This document shows, piece after piece, positions 43,723-53,623 of a stretch of 64,000 nt of DNA. The notes below the pieces were generated by a model. It made no database searches and was not told the DNA's origin. It saw nothing but the letters and a program-made list of their open reading frames with translations. Made by a program: the position numbers and the translations under genes. Origin of the DNA: UBA3206 sp963623875. Its GTDB lineage: Bacteria; Bacillota_I; Bacilli_A; Acholeplasmatales; Anaeroplasmataceae. Every line of letters begins with the position of its first letter. The first letter of the stretch is position 1. Location: NCBI GenBank assembly GCA_963623875.1, contig CAVFNL010000017.1, positions 1 through 64,000 of the forward strand. Direction: 5' to 3'.

Positions 43723-44595
43723 ATGAAAAAAGATTTGTTGTCATTAAAATTTTTGTCTAATGAAGAAATAATGGAAATTCTAGAAGACGCAAGAAAATTC
43801 CGCGATGAGAATATGAAATTAGATTTATCTAGTAAAATTATTGCGAACTTGTTTTTTGAAAATTCTACAAGAACACAATATTCATTCATTACGGCTGAAG
43901 AAAAATTAAACGCTAAAGTATTACACTTTAACGCACAAGGTTCTTCAATGAGTAAGGGCGAAACATTTTATGATACTGTAAAAGTTTTCGAATCGTTTGG
44001 ATGCGATGCAGTAGTTATTAGATCTTCTCAAAATGAATACTATAATGAATTAAAAGGTTTAAATTGCGCAATAATTAATGCTGGAGATGGAACAGAAAAC
44101 CATCCAACACAGAATTTATTAGACTTACTTACTATATATGATGAATTTGGACATTTTGATGGGCTTAAAATTATGATTGTAGGAGATATCCTTCATTCAA
44201 GAGTTGCTCATGGAAATGTAGAAGTTATGAAACGTCTTGGAATGAAGTGCTATATTTCAGGGCCTAAAGAATTTATGGATGATACTGCTGAATATATTGA
44301 TTTTGATGAGGGTGTTAAAGAATGCGATGTTATTATGATGCTTAGAATTCAAACTGAGCGTCATGCAGTTCTTACTACTCTTAGTGATAAAGAATATAAT
44401 CTTAAATACGGAATGAACGAAGAAAGAGTTAAGCTTATGAAAGATAATGCAATTATAATGCATCCAGCTCCATTCAATAGAGGAGTAGAAGTTGATGATT
44501 TCGTTCCAGAATGCAGTAAATCTAGAATATTTAGACAAATGACAAACGGAGTATATGTAAGAATGGCTGCGATCAAACGCAGTTTAAAAGATTAA
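43723..44595 (+). CDS. pyrB: Aspartate carbamoyltransferase catalytic subunit
   Basis: Joins carbamoyl phosphate and aspartate. 290 aa from the ATG after TGGAGG. Motifs: FFENSTRTQYSF (carbamoyl-phosphate site), HPTQNLLDLLTI, and HPAPFNRGVEV. No pyrI regulatory gene is adjacent, as in B. subtilis. It is the first gene after the PyrR attenuator. pyrC begins 10 nt later. Confidence 0.96.
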   Translation: MKKDLLSLKFLSNEEIMEILEDARKFRDENMKLDLSSKIIANLFFENSTRTQYSFITAEEKLNAKVLHFNAQGSSMSKGETFYDTVKVFESFGCDAVVIRSSQNEYYNELKGLNCAIINAGDGTENHPTQNLLDLLTIYDEFGHFDGLKIMIVGDILHSRVAHGNVEVMKRLGMKCYISGPKEFMDDTAEYIDFDEGVKECDVIMMLRIQTERHAVLTTLSDKEYNLKYGMNEERVKLMKDNAIIMHPAPFNRGVEVDDFVPECSKSRIFRQMTNGVYVRMAAIKRSLKD

Positions 44596-44605
44596 AGGGG
44601 GATTT

Positions 44606-45868
44606 ATGTTAACATTAAAAAACGGAACTGTCTTTATTGATAACAAATTTAAAAATGTTGATGTCCAAATAGATAATGGTAAAATTATTAAAATTGGTAA
44701 TAATCTTTCTGGTGGTACAAAAATTGATTGTAAAGATAAATTAATCACACCATCATTTATGGATTCACATGTTCACTTTAGAGAGCCTGGACAAGAAGAA
44801 AAAGAAACTATATTTTTAGGTTCTCGTGCGGCTGCGAAAGGGGGGTATACTACAGTATTTTTAATGCCTAATATCACTCCTAAACCTAATAATCTAGAAA
44901 ATATAAAGTATATTAATTCATTATTAGAAAAAGATAGCATAATTGATGCATATCAAACAGGAACTATCACATATGATCAATCAGGACTTGGTGCAAAATT
45001 ATCTGATATGGAAGATATAGCACCTTATGTATGTGGATATTCTGATGATGGTCATGGTGTATATACATCTAGCACTATGTATGAAGCTATGAAAAATGCA
45101 AAACGATTAAACAAACCTATGATTTGTCACTGCGAGGATAGAGATTTACTTTATGGTGGTGTAATGCATGAAGGAGATGCTTCAAAGAAATTAGGGCTTC
45201 CTGGAATTTTAGGAATTACTGAAACTCTTGAAATTGCAAGAAATGCAATAATTGCTGGTGAAGTTGGATGTCACTTACATGTATGTCATACTTCAATAAA
45301 AGAATCTATTGATATCATACGTTATTTTAAGAGTATAGGATATCATGTAACATGTGAAGCGACTCCACATCATTTAATATCTACTGATGAAGATGTTGTA
45401 AAAGATGATGCAAACTGGAAAATGAATCCACCTTTAGAATCAAAAGATGATAGAGAAGCTTTAATAAATGGTCTTATTGATGGTACAGTTGATTGTATTG
45501 CGACAGACCATGCTCCACATACAAAAGAAGATAAAGAAAAAGGATTTTTAAAAGCACCTTTTGGAATTACAGGAATTGAAACATCATTCCCTCTACTTTA
45601 CACTGAACTTGTAAAGAGTGGAAGAGTTAAACTTGAATTGATTTTAAATAAAATGAGTCATGATATGGCAAAAACATTTAATTTACCAACTCATGATATA
45701 TATGAAGGTAATGATGCAAATATTACAATAATTGATTTAAATGCCCATTACCAAATAGATAGTGATACATTTGTATCTAAAGGACATAATACCCCATATA
45801 ATAAAAAATGGGTTTATGGAAAAATATTATATACAATAAAGAGAGGAGAAATAATTTATGGATTATAA
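44606..45868 (+). CDS. pyrC: Dihydroorotase, class I
   Basis: Cyclises N-carbamoyl-aspartate. 420 aa. Zinc and substrate motifs: DSHVHFREPG, CHCEDRDL, HVCHTS, and CIATDHAPHTKEDK; the Asp of YSDDGHG is the likely metal bridge. SD AAAGGGGG. The last 11 nt overlap carA, whose SD (GAGGAG) lies inside pyrC, implying coupling. Confidence 0.95.
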   Translation: MLTLKNGTVFIDNKFKNVDVQIDNGKIIKIGNNLSGGTKIDCKDKLITPSFMDSHVHFREPGQEEKETIFLGSRAAAKGGYTTVFLMPNITPKPNNLENIKYINSLLEKDSIIDAYQTGTITYDQSGLGAKLSDMEDIAPYVCGYSDDGHGVYTSSTMYEAMKNAKRLNKPMICHCEDRDLLYGGVMHEGDASKKLGLPGILGITETLEIARNAIIAGEVGCHLHVCHTSIKESIDIIRYFKSIGYHVTCEATPHHLISTDEDVVKDDANWKMNPPLESKDDREALINGLIDGTVDCIATDHAPHTKEDKEKGFLKAPFGITGIETSFPLLYTELVKSGRVKLELILNKMSHDMAKTFNLPTHDIYEGNDANITIIDLNAHYQIDSDTFVSKGHNTPYNKKWVYGKILYTIKRGEIIYGL

Positions 45869-46952
45869 TATGAAACTTGTTCTTAAAGATGGAAGAGTTT
45901 TTAAAGGACATAGTGAAGCAAGCAACAAAGAGAAAATAGGTGAACTTGTATTCAATACATCAATGGTTGGATATCAAGAAATCGCAACAGATCCATCATA
46001 TACTGATCAAATTGTTGTTATGACATATCCTTTAATAGGAAATTATGGAGTTAATGATGAGGACTTTGAATCACGTATAGTAGGATGTAGTGCTTTCGTT
46101 GTTAAGGAATATTGTAATGAACCATCAAATTTCCGTTTCACTCAAACATTTAGTGAATTATTAGAAGATCATGATGTTCCAATGATTTCTGGAATTGATA
46201 CACGTGAATTAACACAAATAATAAGAAGTGAAGGTTCTCAAGTAGCCCTAATTACATCTATTGATACACCAATGGATGAGTGTTTAGAAAAGTTAAACAA
46301 TTTCGTACCTGCTCACGACCAAGTTAAAAGAGCATGTTCAAAGAAAAAATGGGTATCAAGAGCTAAAAATCCTAAGTATAATATTGTTTGTATAGATTTT
46401 GGTACAAAACAAAACATTATAAGAGAATTTAACAAAAAAAATTGTACAGTTTTCGTAGTACCATATGATACAACAGCTGAACAAATTATGGAATATGAAC
46501 CAGATGGACTATTCTTATCAAATGGTCCAGGAGATCCTACTGATAATTCAATCGCAATTAACGTTGTAAAAGAATTAAGAGGAAAGCTTCCAATCTTTGG
46601 AATTTGCTTAGGACACCAAATTATATCACTTGCGTGTGGAGCTAAAACATATAAATTAAAATTTGGACATCGTGGATCAAATCACGCCGTAAAAAATTTA
46701 CTTACAAATCGTATAGAAATTACTTCTCAAAACCACTCATATGCAGTTGATGATGCATCGGTTGCGGATACTGATTTAGAGATTACACATATTAATTTAT
46801 TAGATAATACAGTAGAAGGTGTAAGAATTGATAAAGAATATTTATTCTCGGTTCAATATCACCCAGAAGCTGCGGCAGGTCCAGAAGATTCAGAATATTT
46901 ATTTAATATCTTCATTGATTATATGAAAAAGTTTAAGGAGGATCGTAAGTAA
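45858..46952 (+). CDS. carA: Carbamoyl-phosphate synthase small subunit
   Basis: Glutaminase of carbamoyl-phosphate synthase. 364 aa. The N-terminal domain opens LVLKDGRVFKGHS. The class I amidotransferase triad is seen as FGICLGHQ (Cys) and VQYHPEAAAGPEDS (His and Glu). A second in-frame ATG four codons on is possible, but the SD spacing favours the first. carB follows after 1 nt. Confidence 0.95.
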   Translation: MDYNMKLVLKDGRVFKGHSEASNKEKIGELVFNTSMVGYQEIATDPSYTDQIVVMTYPLIGNYGVNDEDFESRIVGCSAFVVKEYCNEPSNFRFTQTFSELLEDHDVPMISGIDTRELTQIIRSEGSQVALITSIDTPMDECLEKLNNFVPAHDQVKRACSKKKWVSRAKNPKYNIVCIDFGTKQNIIREFNKKNCTVFVVPYDTTAEQIMEYEPDGLFLSNGPGDPTDNSIAINVVKELRGKLPIFGICLGHQIISLACGAKTYKLKFGHRGSNHAVKNLLTNRIEITSQNHSYAVDDASVADTDLEITHINLLDNTVEGVRIDKEYLFSVQYHPEAAAGPEDSEYLFNIFIDYMKKFKEDRK

Positions 46953-46953
46953 T

Positions 46954-49900
46954 ATGCCTAAAAGAAATGATATACATAAAATAATGGTAATTGGTTCAGG
47001 TCCAATTGTAATCGGTCAAGCAGCTGAGTTTGACTATGCTGGAACACAAGCATGCCTTTCTTTAAAAGAAGAAGGGTATGAAGTAGTACTTGTAAACTCT
47101 AACCCTGCAACAATCATGACAGATACTATGATTGCAGATAAAGTTTACATGGAACCACTTGATCTTGAATTTGTTGCACGTATTATTCGTAAAGAAAGAC
47201 CTGATGGTATTGTTTGTACCTTAGGAGGACAAACTGGACTTAATCTTGCGGTTCAACTTGCTAAAAAAGGAATTCTTGAAGAATGCCAAGTTGAAGCATT
47301 AGGAACTGATTTCAATGCAATTGAACAAGCAGAGGATCGTGAATTATTTAAGGAATTATGTGAACGAATTGGAGAACCAGTTCTTCCATCTGATATAGCT
47401 ACAACAATTGATGATTCAATCCGTATTGCAAATGAAATAGGATATCCTATTATTGTTCGTCCTGCTTTTACATTGGGAGGAACAGGTGGAGGATTTGCTG
47501 ATAATGATGAAGAATTATATGAACTTGCAAAACATGCATTAAAGCTTTCTCCAGTAGGACAAATCTTAGTTGAAAAGTCAATTAAAGGATATAAAGAAAT
47601 TGAATACGAAGTAATGCGTGATTATAACGATACTGCAATTACTATTTGTTCAATGGAAAATATCGATCCAGTAGGTGTACATACAGGAGACTCAATGGTA
47701 GTAGCACCTGCACAAACACTAACTAATAAAGAATATCAAATGCTTCGTACAGCTGCATTAAGAATAATTCGTGCCCTAGATATTAAGGGTGGATGTAACG
47801 TTCAATTCGCTTTAGATCCATATTCATTCCAATATTATGTAATTGAGGTAAATCCAAGAGTTTCACGTTCATCAGCCTTAGCATCAAAAGCTTCAGGATA
47901 CCCTATTGCAAGAGTTTCTGCAAAGATTGCAGTAGGACTTAATCTAGATGAAATTCAAATTGCTAATACTAAAGCTGCATTTGAACCATCCCTTGATTAT
48001 ATTGTAGCTAAAGTTGCGCGTTTCCCATTCGACAAATTTGCATCAGCATCTCATGAACTTTCAACACAAATGAAGGCTACAGGAGAAGTAATGTCTATTG
48101 GACGTACATTTGAAGAATCATTCTTGAAATCAATCCGTTCGCTAGAAATCGGATGTGATCACCCTGAAAAAGCTAAATTTACAACAGTTTCTACAGAAGA
48201 ATTGTTAAAATCAATTAAAACTCCAACTGATGAAAGAGTATTTGAAGTATTTGAATTAATCAGAAGAGGAGTACCTCTAAAGAAAATTTATTTTGCAACA
48301 ATGATTGATGAATGGTTCTTAAACAAATTCAAGAAAATTGTTGATATGGAAAATGAATTAAAGAAAAATAAAGATAATATTTCTGATGAATTATTACTTG
48401 AAGCTAAGAAGATGGGATTTGCAGACTCATATCTAGGACGTATCATGGGATTAAAAGATACTGAAGTATTCCTACTTCGTAAAAAGAAAGGAATTATGCC
48501 AGTATATAAGATGATTGATACTTGTGCTTCAGAATTTGATGCATATGTTCCATATTTCTATTCTACATATGAAAATAAGAATGAATCAATTATTTCTAAA
48601 AATAAGAAAGTTATAGTTTTAGGTTCAGGACCTATTCGTATTGGACAAGGAGTAGAATTTGACTATTCTACAGTTCATGCTATTTGGGCATTAAAAGAAT
48701 TAGGATATGATGCAATTGTTATTAACAATAACCCTGAAACTGTATCTACAGATTACCTTGTATCAGATAAACTATATTTTGAACCACTTACAATTGAAGA
48801 TGTAATGAATATTATTACTCTTGAAAATCCAGATGGTGTAATAGTTGAACTTGGAGGACAAACTGCAATTAACCTAGCTGATAAACTAGATGAACTTGGA
48901 GTTAAGATGATGGGTTCAGACAAGAGAGCAATCGATAATGCTGAAAACCGTAAGCTATTCGAAGAATTATTAATTAAACTAGGAATTCCTCAACCTAAAG
49001 GACTTACAGTTATGGATGAAGAGTCTGGAGTTAAGGTTGCGAATACTCTAGGATATCCTGTTCTTGTTCGTCCATCATTCGTACTAGGAGGACGTGCTAT
49101 GCAAATTGTTCACTCTGATGAGCAATTACTAGCATATCTTGGAAATGCATTCCTAGCATCTCCAGGACAACCAGTACTTATTGATAAATATATTATGGGA
49201 CGTGAATCTGAAGTTGATGCAGTATGCGATGGACATGATGTATTTATTCCAGGAATTATGCAACATATTGAAGGTACAGGAGTTCACTCAGGAGATTCAA
49301 TCTCTGTATATCCTTCGATGAATTTTAGTCAAAAAGTAAAAGATACAATCGTTGATTATACAACTAAATTAGGATTAAATATCGGAATTATTGGATTATT
49401 TAATGTTCAATTTATAGTAGATAAAGATGACAATGTTTCAATAATCGAGGTTAACCCACGTTCATCTCGTTCTGTACCATTTATTTCAAAAGCTACTAAA
49501 TATCGTTTAGCTGCAATAGCGACTAAGTGTATGGCAGGTATTTCATTAAAGGAACAAGGACTTCCTCTAAACTGTCTTCCACCTGATCAACCAATGTGGT
49601 ATGTAAAAGCTCCTACGTTCTCTAACTCTAAGATTAAAGGACTAGAAATTTTATTATCACCTGAAATGAAATCAACAGGAGAAGCTATTGGATATGATGA
49701 AACATTAACTAAGGCTATTTATAAGGCCTTACGAGCTTCAAATATGAAAGTTGTAAATTATGGAACTATCCTTGTTACATTATCAAATGAAACAAAAGAG
49801 GCGACACTTCCATTAATCAAGAGATTCTATGAATTAGGATTTAATATTGAAGCTACATCTGGTACAGCTAAATTCTTAAAAGAACATGGAATTAAGACTC

Positions 49901-50133
49901 GTGTACGTAAAAAATTATCAGAAGGATCAGAAGAAATTCTTGATTCATTACGTAAGGGACATATTTCATATGTTATTAATACATCAGACTTTGAACCAAA
50001 TTCAACAAAAGATGGATTTGCAATAAGAAGAACAGCATCAGAAAATAACATTACAGTATTTACATCATTAGATACAGTAAGAGCGTTACTTGATGTACTA
50101 GAAGACATTACAATAAAGGTTGGTACAATTTAA
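46954..50133 (+). CDS. carB: Carbamoyl-phosphate synthase large subunit
   Basis: 1059 aa, full length. Two homologous ATP-grasp halves: residues 1-400 (GQAAEFDYAGTQACLSLKEE, FTLGGTGGGFADN, IEVNPRVSRSSALASKA) make carboxy phosphate and carbamate; 555-935 (GQGVEFDYSTVHAIWALKE, VEVNPRSSR-type IEVNPRSSRSVPFISKATK) phosphorylate carbamate. A C-terminal MGS-like domain (about 935-1059) is the usual allosteric site. SD AAGGAGGA. Codon usage differs little from its neighbours. It overlaps pyrK by 1 nt. Confidence 0.97.
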   Translation: MPKRNDIHKIMVIGSGPIVIGQAAEFDYAGTQACLSLKEEGYEVVLVNSNPATIMTDTMIADKVYMEPLDLEFVARIIRKERPDGIVCTLGGQTGLNLAVQLAKKGILEECQVEALGTDFNAIEQAEDRELFKELCERIGEPVLPSDIATTIDDSIRIANEIGYPIIVRPAFTLGGTGGGFADNDEELYELAKHALKLSPVGQILVEKSIKGYKEIEYEVMRDYNDTAITICSMENIDPVGVHTGDSMVVAPAQTLTNKEYQMLRTAALRIIRALDIKGGCNVQFALDPYSFQYYVIEVNPRVSRSSALASKASGYPIARVSAKIAVGLNLDEIQIANTKAAFEPSLDYIVAKVARFPFDKFASASHELSTQMKATGEVMSIGRTFEESFLKSIRSLEIGCDHPEKAKFTTVSTEELLKSIKTPTDERVFEVFELIRRGVPLKKIYFATMIDEWFLNKFKKIVDMENELKKNKDNISDELLLEAKKMGFADSYLGRIMGLKDTEVFLLRKKKGIMPVYKMIDTCASEFDAYVPYFYSTYENKNESIISKNKKVIVLGSGPIRIGQGVEFDYSTVHAIWALKELGYDAIVINNNPETVSTDYLVSDKLYFEPLTIEDVMNIITLENPDGVIVELGGQTAINLADKLDELGVKMMGSDKRAIDNAENRKLFEELLIKLGIPQPKGLTVMDEESGVKVANTLGYPVLVRPSFVLGGRAMQIVHSDEQLLAYLGNAFLASPGQPVLIDKYIMGRESEVDAVCDGHDVFIPGIMQHIEGTGVHSGDSISVYPSMNFSQKVKDTIVDYTTKLGLNIGIIGLFNVQFIVDKDDNVSIIEVNPRSSRSVPFISKATKYRLAAIATKCMAGISLKEQGLPLNCLPPDQPMWYVKAPTFSNSKIKGLEILLSPEMKSTGEAIGYDETLTKAIYKALRASNMKVVNYGTILVTLSNETKEATLPLIKRFYELGFNIEATSGTAKFLKEHGIKTRVRKKLSEGSEEILDSLRKGHISYVINTSDFEPNSTKDGFAIRRTASENNITVFTSLDTVRALLDVLEDITIKVGTI

Positions 50134-50882
50134 TGAACTATCAAATAGGTGAAGTAATTAGAAATGAACAAATTTTAGAAGATACTTTTGAAATGGAACT
50201 TTATGGGTTTGAAAACGCAAAACCAGGTCAATTTGTAAATGTGTCTGTTGGTGATAAATCAATGTTACTTCGTAGACCTATTTCTATAAGCGAAGTTAAA
50301 GAAAAATCTATTGTAATTATTTATAAGGTAGTAGGAGATGGGACAAAAATACTTAGTCAAAAAACTAAAGGTGATGTTCTAGACATTCTAGGACCTTTAG
50401 GAAATGGATTTCCTATAAAAAACAATAAAAAAGTTGTTTTAGTAGGTGGTGGTATTGGTGTACCACCACTTGTTGAAACTGCTAAAAAGCTTAAAGAAAA
50501 TGGCTGCGAGGTTAATGTAGTAATTGGTGCTAGAAATAAAAACCTTGTTATTTTAGAAGATAAATTAAAACAATACGCTAATGTTTATATTTCAACTGAT
50601 GATGGTTCATATGGGTTAAAAGGAAATGTAATTGATTGTATTGAAAAGAATAATATTGAGTTTGATGTTTTATATGCATGCGGACCTAATATTATGCTTA
50701 AATTCCTTGATAAAAAATATTTTGGAGTTAAGGAAGGATATTTATCATTCGAACAAAGAATGGCATGTGGTGTAGGAATATGTTATGGATGTATTTTAAA
50801 ACCAAGAGAAGAAAAAGATACTTTCTTACGTGTTTGTAAAGACGGACCAGTATTTGAGTTAGGAGTTGTAAAATATGAGTGA
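50133..50882 (+). CDS. pyrK: Dihydroorotate dehydrogenase electron transfer subunit
   Basis: 249 aa FAD/[2Fe-2S] subunit of the NAD-linked dihydroorotate dehydrogenase. The FAD site is LLRRPISISEV, nucleotide binding GGGIGVPPLVETAKKL, and the iron-sulfur cysteines are in ACGVGICYGCILK plus RVC further on. It starts at the carB stop and overlaps pyrD by 8 nt. Confidence 0.94.
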   Translation: MNYQIGEVIRNEQILEDTFEMELYGFENAKPGQFVNVSVGDKSMLLRRPISISEVKEKSIVIIYKVVGDGTKILSQKTKGDVLDILGPLGNGFPIKNNKKVVLVGGGIGVPPLVETAKKLKENGCEVNVVIGARNKNLVILEDKLKQYANVYISTDDGSYGLKGNVIDCIEKNNIEFDVLYACGPNIMLKFLDKKYFGVKEGYLSFEQRMACGVGICYGCILKPREEKDTFLRVCKDGPVFELGVVKYE

Positions 50883-51798
50883 TCTAAGTGTTAAATTACC
50901 AGGATTAAATTTAAAAAATCCAATTATCCCAGCTTCTGGTACATTTGGTTTTGGTGAAGAAATAGCTGAATATTATGACTTATCAATTCTAGGTGGAATT
51001 ATGACTAAGGCTACAACACTTGAACCAAGACTTGGAAATGATACTCCTAGAGTAGCTGAAGTATACGGAGGTATGCTTAACGCAATAGGTCTTGCGAACC
51101 CTGGACTTGAAGCAGCTATTGATCATAAATTTAAGTTCCTTGAAAAATATGATTTAGAAGTAATCGCAAACATCGCTGGTAAGGGTGTTGATGATTATGT
51201 TAAAGTTGCAGAAGAAGTATCAAAACTTGATGTAGTAAAAGCTTTAGAATTAAATATTTCATGTCCTAATGTTAAGGAAGGTGGACTTGAATTTGGAACA
51301 AATCCTGAAGTAGCTTATGATATTACAAAAAGAGTTAAAGCTGTATCTAAAAAGCCAGTTTATGTTAAATTATCTCCTAATGTAACAGACATAGTCGCAA
51401 TGGCTAAAGCTTGTGAAAAAGCAGGAGCTGATGGTATAACTATGATTAATACCTTAAAAGGTATGAAAATAGATTTAAAAACAGGAAGACCTCTTCTAAA
51501 AAATAAAACAGGAGGAATGAGCGGACCTGCGATTAAACCTATTGCAATAAGAATGATTTATGAAGTATATAAAAACGTAAATATTCCTATCATTGGAATG
51601 GGTGGTATTATGAATGCATATGATGTATTAGAATTTTTATATGCAGGAGCTTCTGCAGTTGCGGTAGGTACTGCAAATTTAATTGACCCATATGCATCGA
51701 AGAAAATAATTGAAGATTTACCAAGAGTTCTTAAAGAATACGGATTTGAAAGTGTAAAAGAAGCTATTGGTTATGCACATAGAGAGGAGAAAAAATAA
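50875..51798 (+). CDS. pyrD: Dihydroorotate dehydrogenase catalytic subunit (class 1B)
   Basis: 307 aa FMN TIM barrel. PASGTFGFGEE, the catalytic Cys in ELNISCPNVKEGG, KLSPNVTD, and GMGGIMNAYDVLEFLYAGASAV are seen. Cysteine as base plus the adjacent pyrK mark class 1B, which reduces NAD+ and needs no quinone, consistent with anaerobic life. It shares its stop with the pyrF start. Confidence 0.95.
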   Translation: MSDLSVKLPGLNLKNPIIPASGTFGFGEEIAEYYDLSILGGIMTKATTLEPRLGNDTPRVAEVYGGMLNAIGLANPGLEAAIDHKFKFLEKYDLEVIANIAGKGVDDYVKVAEEVSKLDVVKALELNISCPNVKEGGLEFGTNPEVAYDITKRVKAVSKKPVYVKLSPNVTDIVAMAKACEKAGADGITMINTLKGMKIDLKTGRPLLKNKTGGMSGPAIKPIAIRMIYEVYKNVNIPIIGMGGIMNAYDVLEFLYAGASAVAVGTANLIDPYASKKIIEDLPRVLKEYGFESVKEAIGYAHREEKK

Positions 51799-52493
51799 TG
51801 GAAAGAGATGTAATTATTGCCTGTGATTTTAAATCAAAAGAAGATTTATTTACATTCTTAAAGCCTTTTAAAGGATTAAATCCCTATATTAAAATCGGTA
51901 TGGAAATGTATTATAAAGAAGGACCAAGCCTTGTTAAAGAATTAAAACAAGATGGATTTAAAATTTTCTTAGACTTAAAATTACATGATATTCCTAATAC
52001 AGTAAAAGCTGCGATGGAAAAGATTGGAGCACTAGGAGTAGATATCACTAATGTTCATGCAGAAGGTGGTATTGAAATGATGAAGGCTGCAAGAGAAGGA
52101 TTAAACGCAACTGAAGAAGGAAAAAACACTAAGCTTATAGCTGTAACTATTTTAACTTCTATTAATGATGAAATTCTTCATAATGAATTAGGAATTAAAG
52201 AAGATTTAAAAGTTAATGATGTAGTAAGAAAGTATGCGTTAAATGCTAAAACTGCAGGACTTGATGGTGTTGTATGTTCAGCACTTGAAGCACCTATTAT
52301 TAAAGAAATTGGATTTATGTCGGTAACACCTGGTATTAGATTATTAGGTGATGATGTAAATGATCAAAAGAGAGTTGCTACTCCAACTCTTGCTAAAGAA
52401 AATGGCTCTACATATATCGTTGTAGGTCGTTCAATCACTAAAGCAAATGATCCAGTAGCAGCATATAAGAAGTGTGTGGAGGAATTTAGATAA
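51798..52493 (+). CDS. pyrF: Orotidine 5'-phosphate decarboxylase
   Basis: 231 aa. The catalytic set is in IFLDLKLHDIPNTV (Asp-Lys-...-Asp), with VTPGIRLLGD and YIVVGRSITKA closing the phosphate site. SD AGAGGAGA. It overlaps pyrD by 1 nt. The first metre of the family, ACDFKSKEDLFTFL, matches the short bacterial form. Confidence 0.95.
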   Translation: MERDVIIACDFKSKEDLFTFLKPFKGLNPYIKIGMEMYYKEGPSLVKELKQDGFKIFLDLKLHDIPNTVKAAMEKIGALGVDITNVHAEGGIEMMKAAREGLNATEEGKNTKLIAVTILTSINDEILHNELGIKEDLKVNDVVRKYALNAKTAGLDGVVCSALEAPIIKEIGFMSVTPGIRLLGDDVNDQKRVATPTLAKENGSTYIVVGRSITKANDPVAAYKKCVEEFR

Positions 52494-52494
52494 T

Positions 52495-53139
52495 ATGAAT
52501 GAAAAAGAATTAGCCGTTGAGGTTTCAAAAAATTTATTAAAAATAAAAGCAGTATTTTTAAAACCAAATGATCCATTTACTTGGGCATCTGGAATTAAAT
52601 CACCTATTTATTGTGATAACCGTATGACATTATCATACCCAGAAGTAAGAAAGGTTGTTGAAGATGGACTTGCTGAAACTATTAAGAAGTATTATAGTGA
52701 TGTAGAAGTTATCGAAGGAACTTCAACAGCAGGTATTGCACATGCTGCAATGGTTGCTGAACGTTTAGGACTTCCTATGGGATATGTAAGAGGAAAAGCT
52801 AAAGACCATGGAAGAGGAAACCAAATTGAAGGTGTTTCTCCTAAAGGTAAAAAGGTAGTAGTTGTTGAAGACTTAATATCAACTGCCGGTTCTTCTTTAG
52901 AAGTTGTTGAAGTTCTAAGAGAAGAAGGAGCTATTGTTTTAGGAATTGTTTCTATATTTACTTATGGATTAAAGAAGGGTATTGAAAGACTTGAAGCCGC
53001 AAATTGCGAGAATCATAGCTTATCTAATTTCGAAACTTTAGTACATACAGCTGCTGAAGAAAACTATATTTCAAAAGAAGATATCAGTAAGGTTTTAAAA
53101 TTCCAACAAAACCCTAGTGATGAATCTTGGATGAACTAA
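52495..53139 (+). CDS. pyrE: Orotate phosphoribosyltransferase
   Basis: 214 aa from the ATG 10-12 nt after GGAGG; an upstream GTG overlapping pyrF is not favoured. The PRPP loop is VVVVEDLISTAGSS, and FTWASGIKSPIYCDNR and GTSTAGIAHAA are conserved. It adds phosphoribose to orotate. It is the last gene of the pyr operon and ends at a terminator. Confidence 0.95.
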   Translation: MNEKELAVEVSKNLLKIKAVFLKPNDPFTWASGIKSPIYCDNRMTLSYPEVRKVVEDGLAETIKKYYSDVEVIEGTSTAGIAHAAMVAERLGLPMGYVRGKAKDHGRGNQIEGVSPKGKKVVVVEDLISTAGSSLEVVEVLREEGAIVLGIVSIFTYGLKKGIERLEAANCENHSLSNFETLVHTAAEENYISKEDISKVLKFQQNPSDESWMN

Positions 53140-53143
53140 ATTA

Positions 53144-53170
53144 TTAAGAGGCATTGCCTCTTAATTTTTA
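53144..53170 (+). terminator. pyr operon terminator
   Basis: TTAAGAGGC, ATT, GCCTCTTAA, then T5. Confidence 0.88.
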
Positions 53171-53176
53171 TATCAT

Positions 53177-53623
53177 ATGAGAATTTTAATTGACGCTGAC
53201 GCTTGCCCAGTTGTAGATATTTCTATTGAAATAGCTAGGAAAATAAATAAAGAAATTATTCTTTTTTATGATGATTCACATCAAACATATAAAGAATATG
53301 CAAAAATAGTGACTGTCCCTAAAGGAAATGATGCAGTAGATTATGCACTAATAAACGAATGCACACAAAATGATTTAGTCATAACACAAGATTATGGACT
53401 TGCGACTATGGCATTATCTAAAGGTTGTGTGGTTATAAATCAAAATGGTATGATTTATAATGATAATAATATTGATTTTTTACTTTTATCAAGGGCAAAT
53501 GCTATTAAAAGTAGAAATTCAAAAAAGAAATCACATCTAAAAGGTCCTCGTAAAAGAGAGATGAGTGATGATTTAAAGTTTAAAAAAACATTGATTGAAA
53601 TTTTGGAGAAATATAATGATTAA
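53177..53623 (+). CDS. DUF188 family protein (YaiI/YqxD-like)
   Basis: 148 aa. The family signature is MRILIDADACPVVDISIEIA, followed by DYALINECTQNDLVITQDYGLATMAL; the end is basic (KKKSHLKGPRKREMSDD). The PIN-like fold with conserved Asp suggests a nuclease, but no function is established. No SD precedes the ATG, which lies only 7 nt after the pyr terminator T-run, so it may use a leaderless start or readthrough. It overlaps nudC by 8 nt. Confidence 0.8.
   Translation: MRILIDADACPVVDISIEIARKINKEIILFYDDSHQTYKEYAKIVTVPKGNDAVDYALINECTQNDLVITQDYGLATMALSKGCVVINQNGMIYNDNNIDFLLLSRANAIKSRNSKKKSHLKGPRKREMSDDLKFKKTLIEILEKYND

Noticed and set aside
43723..53139. Frames on the opposite strand of the pyr operon (for example within carB)
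   Set aside because: They are shadows of long, well-conserved genes and have no SD or family features.
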